In this document: positions 39,831 to 57,509 of the stretch, piece after piece | Layout: each line of letters starts with the position of its first letter | How positions within the stretch are numbered: the stretch's first letter is position 1 | DNA from: DATMER01 sp963844885 | Lineage (GTDB): Bacteria > Acidobacteriota > Thermoanaerobaculia > Multivoradales > UBA5704 | Reading direction: 5' to 3' | DNA: 64,000 nucleotides | NCBI GenBank assembly: GCA_963844885.1 | Contig: CAWJQA010000019.1 | Location: forward strand, 87,405 to 151,404 | The notes under the pieces: model-generated | What the model was told of the DNA's origin: nothing | What the model saw: only the letters and a program-made list of their open reading frames with translations | The model's database searches: none | Position numbers and translations under genes: made by a program

Positions 39831-40730
39831 GTGTGGATCTTCAGCTCGGCCCGGACGCTCCCGCCGATGCCGGTCATCGTAGGCTCGCCCCGGTCCGGCA
39901 CCACGCTCCTGCGCTTCATGCTGGACTCGCACCCGGAGTTGGCGATCCCGCCGGAAACCTGGTTCCTGACGGCGGCGAAGCAGCTCGAAGGGCGCGGAGA
40001 TCTCCTGCGGGAGCGGTTCTTCGAGATGATCGTCACCTTCCCCGCCGACGCGCCGGCCTGGGAGGAGTTCGGCATCCCCAGGGAGGCCTTCCACGCCCGC
40101 CTCCGGCAGATTCGCCGCTTCACGCCGGCGGAGGGCTTCCGCCTGTTCTACCGGATGTATGCCGAGCGTTTCGGCAAACCGCGCTGGGGAGACAAGACGC
40201 CGGGCTACTCCCACCACCTCCGCCATCTTCAGGAGCTCCTGCCGGAGGCGCGTTTCGTCCACATCGTCCGCGACGGCCGGGACGCGGCCGTGTCGCTGCG
40301 CCAGCGGTGGTTCTCTCCGGGATGGGACATCGCCATCCAGGCCGCTCACTGGCGAGACAACATGGCCGCCGCCCACCGCGAGGGGGCCCGCTGCCGTCAT
40401 TTCCTGGAGGTCCGCTTCGAAGACCTGATCCGCGATCCGGAGACGGTCCTGCACCGGGTCTGCGCCTTCGTCGAGCTGTCCTACCACCCGGACATGCTGC
40501 GCTACCCCGAGCGCACCCCGGCGCGGCTGGAGGAGCACCGCGAGCGCCGCAAGACGGACGGCACCGTCCTGGTGTCGCGGGAGGAGCGCCTGCGGCAGCA
40601 GGCCCACACGCAGCACCCTCCGGATCTCGACAAGATCGGCGTCTGGAGGCGCGAGCTGTCGGAGGGGGAGGCCCGCCGCTTCGCGGAGATCGCCGGGGAT
40701 CTGCTGGCGGCTTACGGATATTCCCGCTGA
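39831..40730 (+). CDS. Sulfotransferase-family protein 2
   Basis: 299 residues from a GTG at 39831. PVIVGSPRSGTTLLRFML is the PAPS-binding loop and VHIVRDGRDAAVSLRQRW the 3'-phosphate-binding segment; RFEDLIRDPETVLHRVCAF completes the pattern. WGDKTPGYSHHL resembles bacterial sulfotransferases acting on surface glycans or lipids. It is only distantly similar to the neighbour upstream, so this is a functional cluster rather than a recent duplication. Confidence 0.8.
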   Translation: MWIFSSARTLPPMPVIVGSPRSGTTLLRFMLDSHPELAIPPETWFLTAAKQLEGRGDLLRERFFEMIVTFPADAPAWEEFGIPREAFHARLRQIRRFTPAEGFRLFYRMYAERFGKPRWGDKTPGYSHHLRHLQELLPEARFVHIVRDGRDAAVSLRQRWFSPGWDIAIQAAHWRDNMAAAHREGARCRHFLEVRFEDLIRDPETVLHRVCAFVELSYHPDMLRYPERTPARLEEHRERRKTDGTVLVSREERLRQQAHTQHPPDLDKIGVWRRELSEGEARRFAEIAGDLLAAYGYSR

Positions 40731-40790
40731 TCCGAGGAGCCGGAGCCGGGCATCCGGGTCCGATCGTGGCACAATAGAAATTTCAGCGCC

Positions 40791-45006
<4,216 letters not shown>

Positions 45007-45015
45007 AGGCCAAAC

Positions 45016-45738
45016 CTAGCTAGCGCCTGGGGGGCCGGGGGTGAGCGCCTCCGCGATGTAGCGGGAGTCCTCCTCGCTGAACAACTCCCGCCACCCGCCA
45101 TCCCCTCCGCGCCGAACCTTGTCGCTGGCCGGGTTGTCCGGATCGACCGGCGCGATCGGAGTGCCGGCATACTCGGGGGCCCGGGCAAGGTGGCGCAGGC
45201 TCTCGAAACTTCCCAACGCGACCGCCTTTCCTATCCGCTCCGGGTCTATCTCGGCGCCGAGCGCCTCCAGCACGGTACGGAGACCGGCGGCCGGATCTTC
45301 CCGGAAACCCTCGTAGGCGAGAGGGACGAAGAGCGAGAACCGCTCTCGCAGCTCCTCCACCAGAGCATAGAAAGCCGCCAGCTTGCGGGCTCCGAAGAGT
45401 GGGCTGCGAACGAATTCGGCGGGAGTACCTTGAAAGACCTTCACCCGGTCGCGCGCCTGGAAGAAAGCCGAGGCGAGCGTCGCGTATGGGTCCCGGGAAA
45501 GGTAGACGCAGGGCCGGCCGTCCAGGCGGGACCGGTCCACCTCGCCGACCCGGTCGTAAGGCAGGCGCTCGATCATGGCGCCGGTCAGGTGCGTCCACTC
45601 GATCCGCCAGCGCGGGTCGAGCCGGCGCTCGACCTCAAAGACGTTGGACACCCGGATGTCGTGGAGGTCGGCCAGGTACGCGTCCACCAGGAAGCGCACC
45701 CACGTCCGCCCGGACTTCGGGTAGGACAAGAAAAGCAT
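45016..45738 (-). CDS. Sulfotransferase-family protein 3
   Basis: 240 residues. MLFLSYPKSGRTWVRFLVDA is the PAPS loop of the sulfotransferase-1 type, and VYLSRDPYATLASAF the 3'-phosphate-binding block. AYEGFREDPAAGLRTVLEAL and SDKVRRGGDGGWRELF (the KxRxGxxGxW motif) complete the family signature. It is convergent with the sensor kinase and divergent from the next glycosyltransferase. Third sulfotransferase in 7 kb. Confidence 0.85.
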   Translation of the reverse strand: MLFLSYPKSGRTWVRFLVDAYLADLHDIRVSNVFEVERRLDPRWRIEWTHLTGAMIERLPYDRVGEVDRSRLDGRPCVYLSRDPYATLASAFFQARDRVKVFQGTPAEFVRSPLFGARKLAAFYALVEELRERFSLFVPLAYEGFREDPAAGLRTVLEALGAEIDPERIGKAVALGSFESLRHLARAPEYAGTPIAPVDPDNPASDKVRRGGDGGWRELFSEEDSRYIAEALTPGPPGAS

Positions 45739-45779
45739 GGCGCGAGCGTAGCATCAGCGTGCTACCCTTCCGCCCCGCC

Positions 45780-46970
45780 ATGGCGCAGACGCTCGTGCTC
45801 GCGGAGGGCGAGCTCCATCACCGGCGGCGGTTCGGACCGGCCACGATCAATCGCGGCGCGGTGCTGCTCGACTGCGAGTGGGACGGCGGACTTTTCGAGG
45901 CCGGCACCCTGGTGAGCGGCGTCTTCCGCTCGGGCGAGATGCGCGGCGGCTCCGTCCTCGGCTCTCTCTTCTGGGACGGCGCGTGGAGCGGCGGAAGCTG
46001 GGAGCGGGGCTTCGACCGCACGGGCCGATACCGGCCCCGGACGGACCGGCCGCCTCACGGTGAGCCGATCCGGCCGCCTGCGCCTTCTCCCGCGGAGCGG
46101 GGGAGAGGGGGAACGGGATCAACCCTGACGATCTTCACGGCCACGGTCTACGAGGACGTAGCGCGGCTCTGGCACGCCTGCGTCCGGCGGTCGTTTCCCG
46201 AGGCTACGGTGGAGATCTTCTGGGACTCGGAGCGGCCGGTTCCGGAGGTCTCTCTCTTCCCCGGCGCTACCTTCATCCGGCGGACCCCGGAGCGCCGGGA
46301 CTACCACGAGGCCTACGACGACGCGCTGGCGCGCTGCGCCACGCCCTACCTGGCGTTCACGGACACGGACGTGTTCTGGACCTGCCGCGGCCTCTGGCCG
46401 CGGCTCCGGGACGAGCTCGAACGCGACGAACGATTGGCTTCGATCTCCTGCGTCTCCCGGCCGGACCGCCCCAGCCACGGCACGTTCGCGGTGATCCTGA
46501 AGACCGAGATCTACCGCCGCGTCCGGGCAAGTTTCGCGCCCGCCGTCGAAAACGTCGATCCGGACGTGCCCTGGCAGCGCTGGACGTTCCACTCCAGCGG
46601 CGACCTGGCGGCCCGGGCCGTGCTCGACGCGGGATACGAGATGAAGCTCCTCCACCTGGACCGGGAGGGACGCGAGCTGGTCCGCTTCGACGGCATCACC
46701 GCGCCGCGCCGGATCGGCGAGCACCTGCCCGCGGCGCGGCTGATGACGGCCGGCCGCTACCATTGGGCCGGCCTGCTCGGAAACCGGGTCCTGGCCGGGC
46801 TTCACGACCGGCTCTTCCCGGTACCGTACGGGTTGACCGTGCCGGCGGCCGCCCTGCTCCGCGAGGCGATCCGCAGCGGCCCCCGGGAGGTGGCGCGGCG
46901 GCTGCGGCTCTTCGTCCGCTGCCGGTCCGGCGCGCGACGGGTGGAGCGCTTCCTCAGGGAGCCGGCCTGA
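45780..46970 (+). CDS. Glycosyltransferase-like protein carrying an in-frame repeat insertion
   Basis: 396 residues from the ATG at 45780. The first 90 residues are Gly/Phe/Trp-rich with repeated GxxFxxG turns (VSGVFRSGEMRGGSV, GAWSGGSWERGF). Then PAPSPAERGRGGTGS is encoded by a copy of the dispersed hairpin repeat at about 46,085-46,124. After it comes a GT-A-like part starting LTIFTATVYEDVARLW with the DxD motif in LAFTDTDVFW. The repeat joins the two parts without breaking the frame. They may once have been separate genes. The stop overlaps the next start. Confidence 0.6.
   Translation: MAQTLVLAEGELHHRRRFGPATINRGAVLLDCEWDGGLFEAGTLVSGVFRSGEMRGGSVLGSLFWDGAWSGGSWERGFDRTGRYRPRTDRPPHGEPIRPPAPSPAERGRGGTGSTLTIFTATVYEDVARLWHACVRRSFPEATVEIFWDSERPVPEVSLFPGATFIRRTPERRDYHEAYDDALARCATPYLAFTDTDVFWTCRGLWPRLRDELERDERLASISCVSRPDRPSHGTFAVILKTEIYRRVRASFAPAVENVDPDVPWQRWTFHSSGDLAARAVLDAGYEMKLLHLDREGRELVRFDGITAPRRIGEHLPAARLMTAGRYHWAGLLGNRVLAGLHDRLFPVPYGLTVPAAALLREAIRSGPREVARRLRLFVRCRSGARRVERFLREPA
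46085..46124 (+). repeat. Dispersed hairpin repeat inside a coding region
   Basis: CGGGGGAGAGGGGGAA, then C, then GGGATCAA here matches 12139-12163 (T at the variable base). The left part CTTCTCCCGCGGAGCGG gives a weaker hairpin than the 12.1-kb copy. It is read through as PAPSPAERGRGGTGS in the glycosyltransferase-like gene. Confidence 0.65.
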
Positions 46971-47677
46971 TGCCCGGCCTCGTCTTCGCCGGAGCGCACC
47001 CGGACGACGAGCTCTACGCTGCCGGGCTGCTCGCCCGGCTGTCCGAGATCGGGGTGGAGATCCACCTCCTCTGCCTGACCCGTGGCGAAGGCGGCTCGCC
47101 AGGCGATCCCCCGGTCGCCACCCGCGAGAGCCTCGGCGCCGCGCGGGAGGCGGAGTTGCGCGCCTCGGCCGCGGCGCTGGGAGTCCGGAGCGTCGAGCTG
47201 ATGGGCTACGTCGATCCGATCCCCCAGGGGCGCGCCCTGGCGCCGGAGGTCGATCCGGACCATCTGGCCGCGCGGATCGCCGACACCCTCCGCCGCCGTA
47301 GCGCCGAAGCGCTCCTCACCCACGGCTCGAACGGCGAGTACGGCCATCCGGCCCACCGGCTGATGCATGAGGCCTCGCGGCGGGCCGCCGCTCTTCGGAA
47401 GACCGCGCTCTACACCGTCAACGCCTTTGCGCCGGACGTCTCCGTGTGGGGCGGCGTGAACCGGGACGATCCGGCCGATCTGGTCTTCGATCCCGCGCCC
47501 TGGCACGGCCCCAAGGCCCGGGCCTTCGCGAGCCACGTCTCACAGCGCCATATCTGGCTCCGGCCCGGCGGTCCGGCCACCGAAGAGGAGTACCTGCGGC
47601 AGTCGGGCATCCGCGAGACCTTCCGCCGCCACAGCGCCTCTGAAGATCCACTCCGCGCCTGGCTGAAAGACCGGTGA
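46970..47677 (+). CDS. PIG-L family deacetylase
   Basis: 235 residues; the ATG shares one base with the preceding TGA. The zinc site is visible as FAGAHPDDELYAAG (His, Asp-Asp) and GEYGHPAHRLMHEA (His). LLCLTRGEGGS is the usual second strand. These enzymes remove N-acetyl groups from amino sugars or other small molecules. Coupling to the glycosyltransferase-like gene suggests action on the same glycan. Confidence 0.88.
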   Translation: MPGLVFAGAHPDDELYAAGLLARLSEIGVEIHLLCLTRGEGGSPGDPPVATRESLGAAREAELRASAAALGVRSVELMGYVDPIPQGRALAPEVDPDHLAARIADTLRRRSAEALLTHGSNGEYGHPAHRLMHEASRRAAALRKTALYTVNAFAPDVSVWGGVNRDDPADLVFDPAPWHGPKARAFASHVSQRHIWLRPGGPATEEEYLRQSGIRETFRRHSASEDPLRAWLKDR

Positions 47678-47705
47678 CTCGCGCAAGTCTGGAGGAGGCC
47701 ATCCA

Positions 47706-48839
47706 TCAAGAGCCGTGTCCCTCCCGCACCTCCCGATAGACCTCCAGGAGGTCCGCCACCACCCGCGCAGGGTCGTGCCGCTCGAGGCGGGCCCGGCGAC
47801 CCTCCTCCACCAGCCTCCCGGCCAGGCCCGGCTCCCGGCGGAGCCGGGCCACGGCGCGGGCGAAAGCTCGCGGGTCCGCCGCCACCAGGAGCTCCCGGCC
47901 GTCCTCGGCCTCCAGGCCCGAGACCGCCGCCGGGGTTCCGATCACGGGCACGCCCCGCGACCAGGCCTCCAGGATCTTCATCCGGACGCCCGAGGCGATC
48001 CGCAGCGGCACGGCCAGGATCGAGCCCGGCGCGAACGCCTCGGCGCTGTCGCGCGGCGCGGGATGGTGGACGGCTCCTGGAGGCGGGGTCTCCCGGGGAT
48101 CGGCGCCGAAGATGTGGAGAACCGTGCCGGGCACCTCGGCCCGGACCGCCGGCCAGACCTCGCTCAGAAACCAGGCCACCGAGTCCTCGTTCGGCAGCCA
48201 TCCCCGGCTGACCAGGAGGACGAGAGGAGGGTCGCCGGCCAAACGATGAGACCCTGGAGGGAGGTCCGGAAACGGTGCGCGGACCACCCGGATCCTCCCG
48301 CCGCCTCGTGCCAGCTCACTCAGACGCGCCGCGTCCTCGGCGGTGAGCGGGAGAGTGGCGGCAGCCCGGCGTACGGCCTCACCCTCCCATCTCGCCAGCC
48401 GGCGCGCCTCGATCCCGAGGATCCTCCCCTTCAAGCCGGGCGTGCGCGCCGCCGTCGCGGCCCACAGGTCGCTCTCCACGTTCTGCTCCCGGAGCACCAC
48501 CGGCACGCCGAGCCGGAAGGCCGCCTCCGCCTGCGGGAGCGCCTGGAGCTGCTCGACGTGGACGAGGTCGAACCGCTCGGCGGCGAGCCGGCGCTCCACC
48601 TCCCGGCGGAGGGCTGGCTGCCCGTGGCGGGTGATCGCCAGGGGCCCCCCGCCGGAGAGCGAGCGGGTCACGGCCACGCCCGCGCTCACCGGGCTCTCTG
48701 AAGGCGCCAGGAGAGTCGTCCGGCAGCCCGCCGCGGCCAGCCCCTCCAGCGTCAGCGACAGCAGAAGGCGCCCGCCGTCGACCGGCGGCCAGGGAGATTT
48801 GGTGGCGATCACGAGGACGTTGAGAACGTTCAATCTCAT
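47706..48839 (-). CDS. GT-B glycosyltransferase (group 1 type)
   Basis: 377 residues. VLVIATKSPWPPVDGGRLLL is the N-terminal acceptor-domain start; HVEQLQALPQAEA, LVLLVSRGWLPNEDSVAWFL and VRMKILEAWSRGVPVIGTPAAVSGL are the expected middle and donor-binding blocks. Similar to enzymes of polysaccharide and glycolipid assembly. It is convergent with the deacetylase and divergent from comM. Confidence 0.82.
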   Translation of the reverse strand: MRLNVLNVLVIATKSPWPPVDGGRLLLSLTLEGLAAAGCRTTLLAPSESPVSAGVAVTRSLSGGGPLAITRHGQPALRREVERRLAAERFDLVHVEQLQALPQAEAAFRLGVPVVLREQNVESDLWAATAARTPGLKGRILGIEARRLARWEGEAVRRAAATLPLTAEDAARLSELARGGGRIRVVRAPFPDLPPGSHRLAGDPPLVLLVSRGWLPNEDSVAWFLSEVWPAVRAEVPGTVLHIFGADPRETPPPGAVHHPAPRDSAEAFAPGSILAVPLRIASGVRMKILEAWSRGVPVIGTPAAVSGLEAEDGRELLVAADPRAFARAVARLRREPGLAGRLVEEGRRARLERHDPARVVADLLEVYREVREGHGS

Positions 48840-48854
48840 TTCAGTATTCGAAGT

Positions 48855-48871
48855 GCTGACATTCGCGGGTC
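48855..48871 (+). repeat. Second copy of the 17-base shared word
   Basis: Identical to 279-295 and in the same orientation, 23 bp before the comM start. A TATATA-like stretch follows it (48884-48889), so it may mark a promoter region or a regulator site for comM. Confidence 0.55.
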
Positions 48872-48893
48872 GTTTTCCGTCTTTATATAGGGC

Positions 48894-50418
48894 ATGCTAG
48901 CCCGAACGTCCACTGCCACCCCCTGGGGAATCGAAGCCCGGCCGGTTCAGGTCGAGGTCGACGTCCACAACGGACTGCCGCAAGTGCAGATCGTAGGGCT
49001 CGCCGACGCCGCGGTGAAGGAGAGCCGCGAGCGGGTGCGAGCCGCGATCAAGAACTGCGGGTTCGACCTGCCGCCGAAATCCATCGTCATCAACCTTGCC
49101 CCCGCGGATCTGCGGAAGGAGGGCAACCACCTCGATCTCGCCATCGCTCTCGGGATGCTCTCGGCGTACGAGCACATCCCCGAGGAGATGCTCAAGGGGC
49201 GCCTCATCTGCGGCGAGCTCGGCCTGGACGGCGAAGTCCGCCCGGTGCGCGGCGGCCTGGCCATCGCCGATCTCGGCCGGCGGACCGGCGTCCGCGAAGT
49301 CCTGCTGCCGGCGGCCAACGCCGGGGAGGCCGCGGCGCTCGGCAGCGTGCCGGTGATCCCGATCCGCGGCCTGGCCGAGGCCGTCCAGCACGTGCTGGGC
49401 GAGCAGATCATCCCCGCCGTGATCCCCGATGCGCTGCCGCTCGGACGTCCCGGAGACCGTCCCGGACCTTTCGGAGGTGCGAGGCCAGGAGATGGCCCGC
49501 CGCGCCCTGGAAGTCGCCGCGGCCGGCGGTCACAACCTCCTCTTCATCGGTCCGCCCGGCTCGGGCAAGACCATGCTCGCCCGGCGGCTGCCCGGCATCC
49601 TGCCGCCGCTGACGCTCGCCGAGGCCATCGCGGTGACCAAGATCCATTCGCTGGTGGCCGAGGAGCCGCCGGCGGGGCTGGTCTGGCGCCGGCCGTTCCG
49701 GTCGCCGCACACCGGCACCAGCACGCCGGGGTTGATCGGCGGCGGGAGCAACCCGCGGCCCGGCGAGGCGAGCCTGGCTCATAACGGCGTCCTCTTCCTC
49801 GACGAGCTGCCGGAGTTCCGGCGCGACACCCTGGAAGCGCTGCGGCAACCGCTCGAAGAGGGCTTCGTCACCGTCGTCCGAGCGCGCGCCCGCCTCCAGT
49901 TCCCGGCCCGATTCTCTCTGATGGCCGCGATGAACCCCTGCCCCTGCGGCCACCTGGGGGACCGGCGCTACGACTGCCTGTGCCCGCCGCCGCTGGTGGA
50001 GCGCTACCGCAGGAAAGTGTCCGGCCCGTTGCTCGACCGGATCGACCTCCACGTGGAAGTCCCGGCGGTGAGCCTGAAGGAGCTGCGCAGCTCGGCGGGA
50101 GAGTGTACCGGGGACGTCGCCAGGAGGGTGGCGGCGGCGAGAGCCATCCAACTCGAGCGCTTCGGAGCCGCCTCCTCCACCCCGGTCAATTCGGGGATGG
50201 GGCCCGAAGCCCTCCGCCGCCACTGCGTGGTGGAGCCGGCCGGCCGCGCGCTCCTGGATGCCGCTTTCGAGAAGCTCGGCCTGTCCGCCCGCGCGCTCGA
50301 CCGCATCCTCCGCGTCGCCCGCACCATCGCCGACCTCACCGGCGGCGGCCCCATCCGCGCCTCCCACCTCGCCGAAGCCATCCAGTACCGCAGCCTGGAC
50401 CGGAGGGCGGCGCTGTGA
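48894..50418 (+). CDS. comM: ComM/YifB-family AAA+ ATPase
   Basis: About 507 residues with one extra base at 49443 after a leucine codon. The N-terminal Lon-protease-like domain (VQVEVDVHNGLPQVQIVGLA, KESRERVRAAIKNCGFDLP) precedes the AAA+ domain: Walker A IGPPGSGKTMLARRLPG, Walker B VLFLDELPEF, NPCPCGHLGD zinc/sensor region, and C-terminal AIQYRSLDR. ComM is a hexameric helicase that promotes branch migration during natural transformation. Full length, so function is probably intact. Confidence 0.9.
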
Positions 50419-50466
50419 CGGAGAGCCGAGATTTATGGTATCGTGTGCTGTGTGAGGAAAACGGTC

Positions 50467-50631
50467 ATGACGGAACGCGACGAATCGAAGCGGTCGCATC
50501 ATCGGCCGATCTGGGAGGTGGTCCAGGAGATCGCCGCCTCGGTCCCGGCCCAGGAGTGGGAGCGGGTCCCGCCCGATCTTTCCGTGCGCCTCGACTACTA
50601 TCTGTACGAAGCTACCCGCGACGAAGACTGA
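50467..50631 (+). CDS. Small antitoxin-like protein upstream of a PIN remnant
   Basis: 54 residues from the ATG at 50467 (a GTG at 50443 is possible). HRPIWEVVQEIAASVPAQEW and PPDLSVRLDYYLYEA resemble small proteins encoded before PIN-domain toxins. The stop overlaps the beginning of the PIN frame, the usual antitoxin-toxin layout. The toxin is truncated, so this may be a surviving antitoxin. Confidence 0.55.
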   Translation: MTERDESKRSHHRPIWEVVQEIAASVPAQEWERVPPDLSVRLDYYLYEATRDED

Positions 50632-50817
50632 GGCAGGTCTTCGCCGACGCCTGCTATTGGATCGCGCTCCTCAATCCTCGCGACGTCCTCCATGAAACCG
50701 CGCTGGAGCTTTCCCGCTCCCTCAGTGATGTTCCGATCGTCACTCACCCACGACCGCCACTTCGAGCAGGCAGGGTTCGTGGCCCTGCTGAGAACATATC
50801 CCGAGCGAGCGGGCTGA
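50628..50817 (+). pseudogene. PIN-domain toxin with internal deletion
   Basis: The N-terminal block RQVFADACYWIALLNPRDVL carries the first acidic residue of PIN ribonucleases and HETALEL follows. After about 40 residues the sequence jumps, with a one-base shift, to the family's C-terminal block THDRHFEQAGFVALL. A PIN domain is about 130 residues; only about 60 are left and the central acidic residues are missing. The start may be CTG at 50628 or a lost ATG. Inactive remnant. Confidence 0.7.
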
Positions 50818-51125
50818 TCGCGATCCCAATGAACTTGTCAGGGAGCCATAAATAATGGAACAGGCTTGCGGACGAAGTCAAATAGACGATTGCACATATC
50901 TCGGTGCGGCCCGTCCCGTGGGCGTGTAAAACTTACTGCCGACCAGCCTCCGGGAGCGCCTTCCGGATAAGCTCATGCCGCTCCACCATATTTTCTCCCC
51001 CTCTTGACATCCTGGGCGCCGCCCATACAATACACAGCCACCTACAGTTGGTCCGCTTCTCTGAGCTCTCGTGGATTCGGTGGTTTCGGGTTCGTTGACG
51101 GTAAACGACCTTTGTAACTTTGCCC
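50818..51125. promoter_or_regulatory. Intergenic region with a sigma-70-like promoter
   Basis: No convincing gene in this stretch; minus-strand frames here have no family resemblance. TTGACA (51004-51009), a 16-bp spacer and TACAAT (51026-51031) form a good sigma-70 promoter for the peptidase gene at 51126, with a leader of about 88 nt. The left part is comparatively AT-rich. Confidence 0.65.
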
Positions 51126-52058
51126 ATGACAAGACCGCACCACACGATCATCCTCGTCCCGCACGCCCATGCCAAGCTGCGCAAGTGGCGGGTAACGAAC
51201 CTTCAAATCGGGCTCGTCGCCGGCTCCTTCCTCTTCCTCACCCTCCTCGGCGTCTTCTTCGTCTGGTCCCATTTCAGCACCAAGGCCAACCCCGTCGAAA
51301 TCGCCCGGCTGCGGAGCGAGAACGAGCGGCTCCGGAACGTCAATCAGGAGTTCGAGTCGAGCATCCGCAAGATCCAGGATCAGCTCGCGTCGTCCGAGGA
51401 CCGGACCCGCCAGCTCGCCATCGTGGCCGGTATCGCGGCCCTTGGCGATGCCGGCAATGCCGGCAATACCGCCGATACTGCTGAGGCGGGCATCGGCGGC
51501 GGCACGCCGATTGATCCCGTGGATGGCGAAGTCGGCGCCGACGACCTGACGGCCATCCCGGCGCTCCCGGAGATGGCCTCGCGCCTGAAGCAGATCGACG
51601 GTACCCTGAACGCGGTGGCCACGCGGCTCCAGCAGCGGGCGCGCTGGATCTCCCAGACGCCGGCCATCTCGCCGGTCAAGGGCATCTTCACCAGCGGCTT
51701 CGGCTCCCGCAGCGATCCTCTGACCCACGGCCACGGCAACCACCAGGGAGTGGACATCGCCGCGGCTCCGGGCCAGCCGGTGCGCGCCAGCGCCGACGGC
51801 ATCGTGATGCGCGCCGGCAACCTCGGCGGCCTGGGCAACGCCATCTTCGTCGCCCACGGCTACGGCATCAGCACCCGCTACGGCCACCTTTCCAAGATCG
51901 AGGTCCGCCCCGGCCAGCGGATCAAGCGCGGCGACGTCATCGGCCGCGTCGGCAACACCGGCCGCTCCACCGGCTACCATCTCCACTACGAGGTGCGGCA
52001 GGACGGTGAGCCGGTCAACCCGCTGGCATACATCCTGGACAACGGCGGCCCGCTCTAG
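51126..52058 (+). CDS. M23-family peptidoglycan endopeptidase, membrane-anchored
   Basis: 310 residues. One membrane segment (LQIGLVAGSFLFLTLLGVFF) is followed by a coiled coil (about 55-100), an Ala/Gly/Asn-rich linker (LGDAGNAGNTADTAEAG) and a LytM domain with the zinc motifs GHGNHQGVDIAA and YHLHYEVR plus GLGNAIFVAHGYG. It would cut peptide cross-links or activate amidases in the periplasm. Encoded from its own promoter. Confidence 0.88.
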   Translation: MTRPHHTIILVPHAHAKLRKWRVTNLQIGLVAGSFLFLTLLGVFFVWSHFSTKANPVEIARLRSENERLRNVNQEFESSIRKIQDQLASSEDRTRQLAIVAGIAALGDAGNAGNTADTAEAGIGGGTPIDPVDGEVGADDLTAIPALPEMASRLKQIDGTLNAVATRLQQRARWISQTPAISPVKGIFTSGFGSRSDPLTHGHGNHQGVDIAAAPGQPVRASADGIVMRAGNLGGLGNAIFVAHGYGISTRYGHLSKIEVRPGQRIKRGDVIGRVGNTGRSTGYHLHYEVRQDGEPVNPLAYILDNGGPL

Positions 52059-52085
52059 GGTCTGAGACCGCTTCCGGCCGGTCCT

Positions 52086-52113
52086 GTAGGGGCGCAGCAT
52101 GCTGCGCCCCTAC
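52086..52113. repeat. 28-bp perfect palindrome of the GTAGGGGC family
   Basis: GTAGGGGCGCAGCA followed by its exact reverse complement, ending GCCCCTAC. It lies 28 bp after the M23 stop codon and shares its outer GTAGGGGC/GCCCCTAC boxes with the elements at 54921 and 56467. Can act as a terminator hairpin. Confidence 0.75.
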
Positions 52114-52213
52114 GCGTCTCGGCCCGGAATTCTTTCTGCTAGACTCCGGGTTGTACGGCTTGCCGCCGGGTGTCCACCGAACAGCCTCCTCTCCCTTGAC
52201 CTGTGAGATCTCG

Positions 52214-54920
<2,707 letters not shown>

Positions 54921-54924
<4 letters not shown>

Positions 54925-54945
54925 GGGCGGCCCTTGTGGCCGCCC
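54921..54945. repeat. GTAGGGGC-family hairpin at the secA stop
   Basis: GGGCGGCC (54925-54932) pairs with GGCCGCCC (54938-54945) around CTTGT, preceded by GTAG. The TAG at 54922-54924 is the secA stop codon, so the repeat supplies the end of the gene. Confidence 0.7.
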
Positions 54946-54970
54946 TTCTGCTATCCTTCCCCGCCAACCC

Positions 54971-56466
<1,496 letters not shown>

Positions 56467-56470
<4 letters not shown>

Positions 56471-56519
56471 GGGCAGGCCTTGTGCCTGCCCCTGGGGCAA
56501 CCACAAGGGTTGCCCCTAC
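56467..56519. repeat. Double GTAGGGGC-family hairpin at the guaB stop
   Basis: Two adjacent stem-loops: GGGGCAGGC (56470-56478) with GCCTGCCCC (56484-56492), and GGGGCAACC (56494-56502) with GGTTGCCCC (56508-56516). The outer ends are GTAGGGGC and GCCCCTAC. The TAG is the guaB stop. The element ends 6 bp before the next start codon. Confidence 0.75.
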
Positions 56520-56525
56520 CGGCGC

Positions 56526-57509
56526 ATGAAACCCCTGTTCCATCCCCGGCTGGTCAACGACCCCTTCGGCGACCCGGCGCTCTACGTCGATTTCCTGTTC
56601 GAGCGGCGCGCCCTGCTGCTCGACCTGGGAGACCTCTCGCCGCTCTCTCCGCGCCAGATCCTCAGGGTGGATCACGCTTTCGTCTCCCACACCCACATGG
56701 ATCACTTCGTGGGTTCGACACCCTGCTCCGGCTCCTGCTCGGCCGGGACAAGACGCTCCACCTCTACGGTCCTCCGGGGTTCCTCGACCGGGTGGAGCAC
56801 AAGCTCGCCGCCTATACCTGGAACCTGGTCGCCAACTACGAGAGCGACTTCGTGATCCGCGCCGTCGAGGCCTATCCGGACGGACATCGCGAGACCGCCG
56901 AATTTCGCACCCGCTCGGGCTTCCGCCGGCAACCGCTCCCCTCCCCGACTCTCGCGGACGGACTTCTCGTCGACGGAGATGTTCCAGGTGAGGACGGCGT
57001 TCCTCGACCACGGCATCCCCTGCATGGCCTTCGCCCTGCAGGAGAAGCTTCACGTCAACGTCTGGAAGAGCGGCCTGGAGGAGCTCGGTCTCCCGACCGG
57101 CCCATGGTTGAAGGAGGTCAAGAGCGCGGCGCTCCGAGAGGTACCGGACACCGCCACGTTCCGGGGCGGTGAGCGCGAGGTCACCCTCGGAGAGCTCAAG
57201 TCGAAAGTCCTCCGCATCGTGCCCGGGCAGAAGGTGGCCTACGTCACCGACGCCGGCTACACCGAGGCCAACGCCGCGGCCATCGTGGAGCTCGCCCGGG
57301 ACGCGGACCTGCTCTTCATCGAGACCGCCTTCCTGCACGAGGAGGAGCGGCGCGCGGCCGAAAAGCGGCACCTCACCGCGCGGCAGGCCGGCATCCTGGC
57401 CCGCGAAGCCGGCGCCAAACGGCTGATCCCGTTCCACTTCTCGCCCAAGCACCAGGACGAGGAGGATCTCCTGGTCCGCGAGGCGCTCGAAGCGTTCGAG
57501 GAGGGATAG
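56526..57509 (+). CDS. Metallo-beta-lactamase-fold hydrolase (RNase Z-like)
   Basis: About 327 residues with frame breaks near 56712 and 56965. HAFVSHTHMDHFVG is the HxHxDH zinc motif; GQKVAYVTDAGYTE supplies the bridging Asp; FIETAFLHEEERRAAEKRHL and RLIPFHFSPKH give the remaining His ligands. The overall arrangement (long N-terminal zinc loop, exosite-like middle, C-terminal H-x-S-x-K/R-H) is that of the RNase Z/ElaC group, but the middle is unusual and the substrate may not be tRNA. Confidence 0.72.

Noticed and set aside
50933..51184. Minus-strand 83-residue frame upstream of the M23 gene
   Set aside because: No ribosome binding site or family resemblance, and it lies over the likely sigma-70 promoter of the opposite gene.
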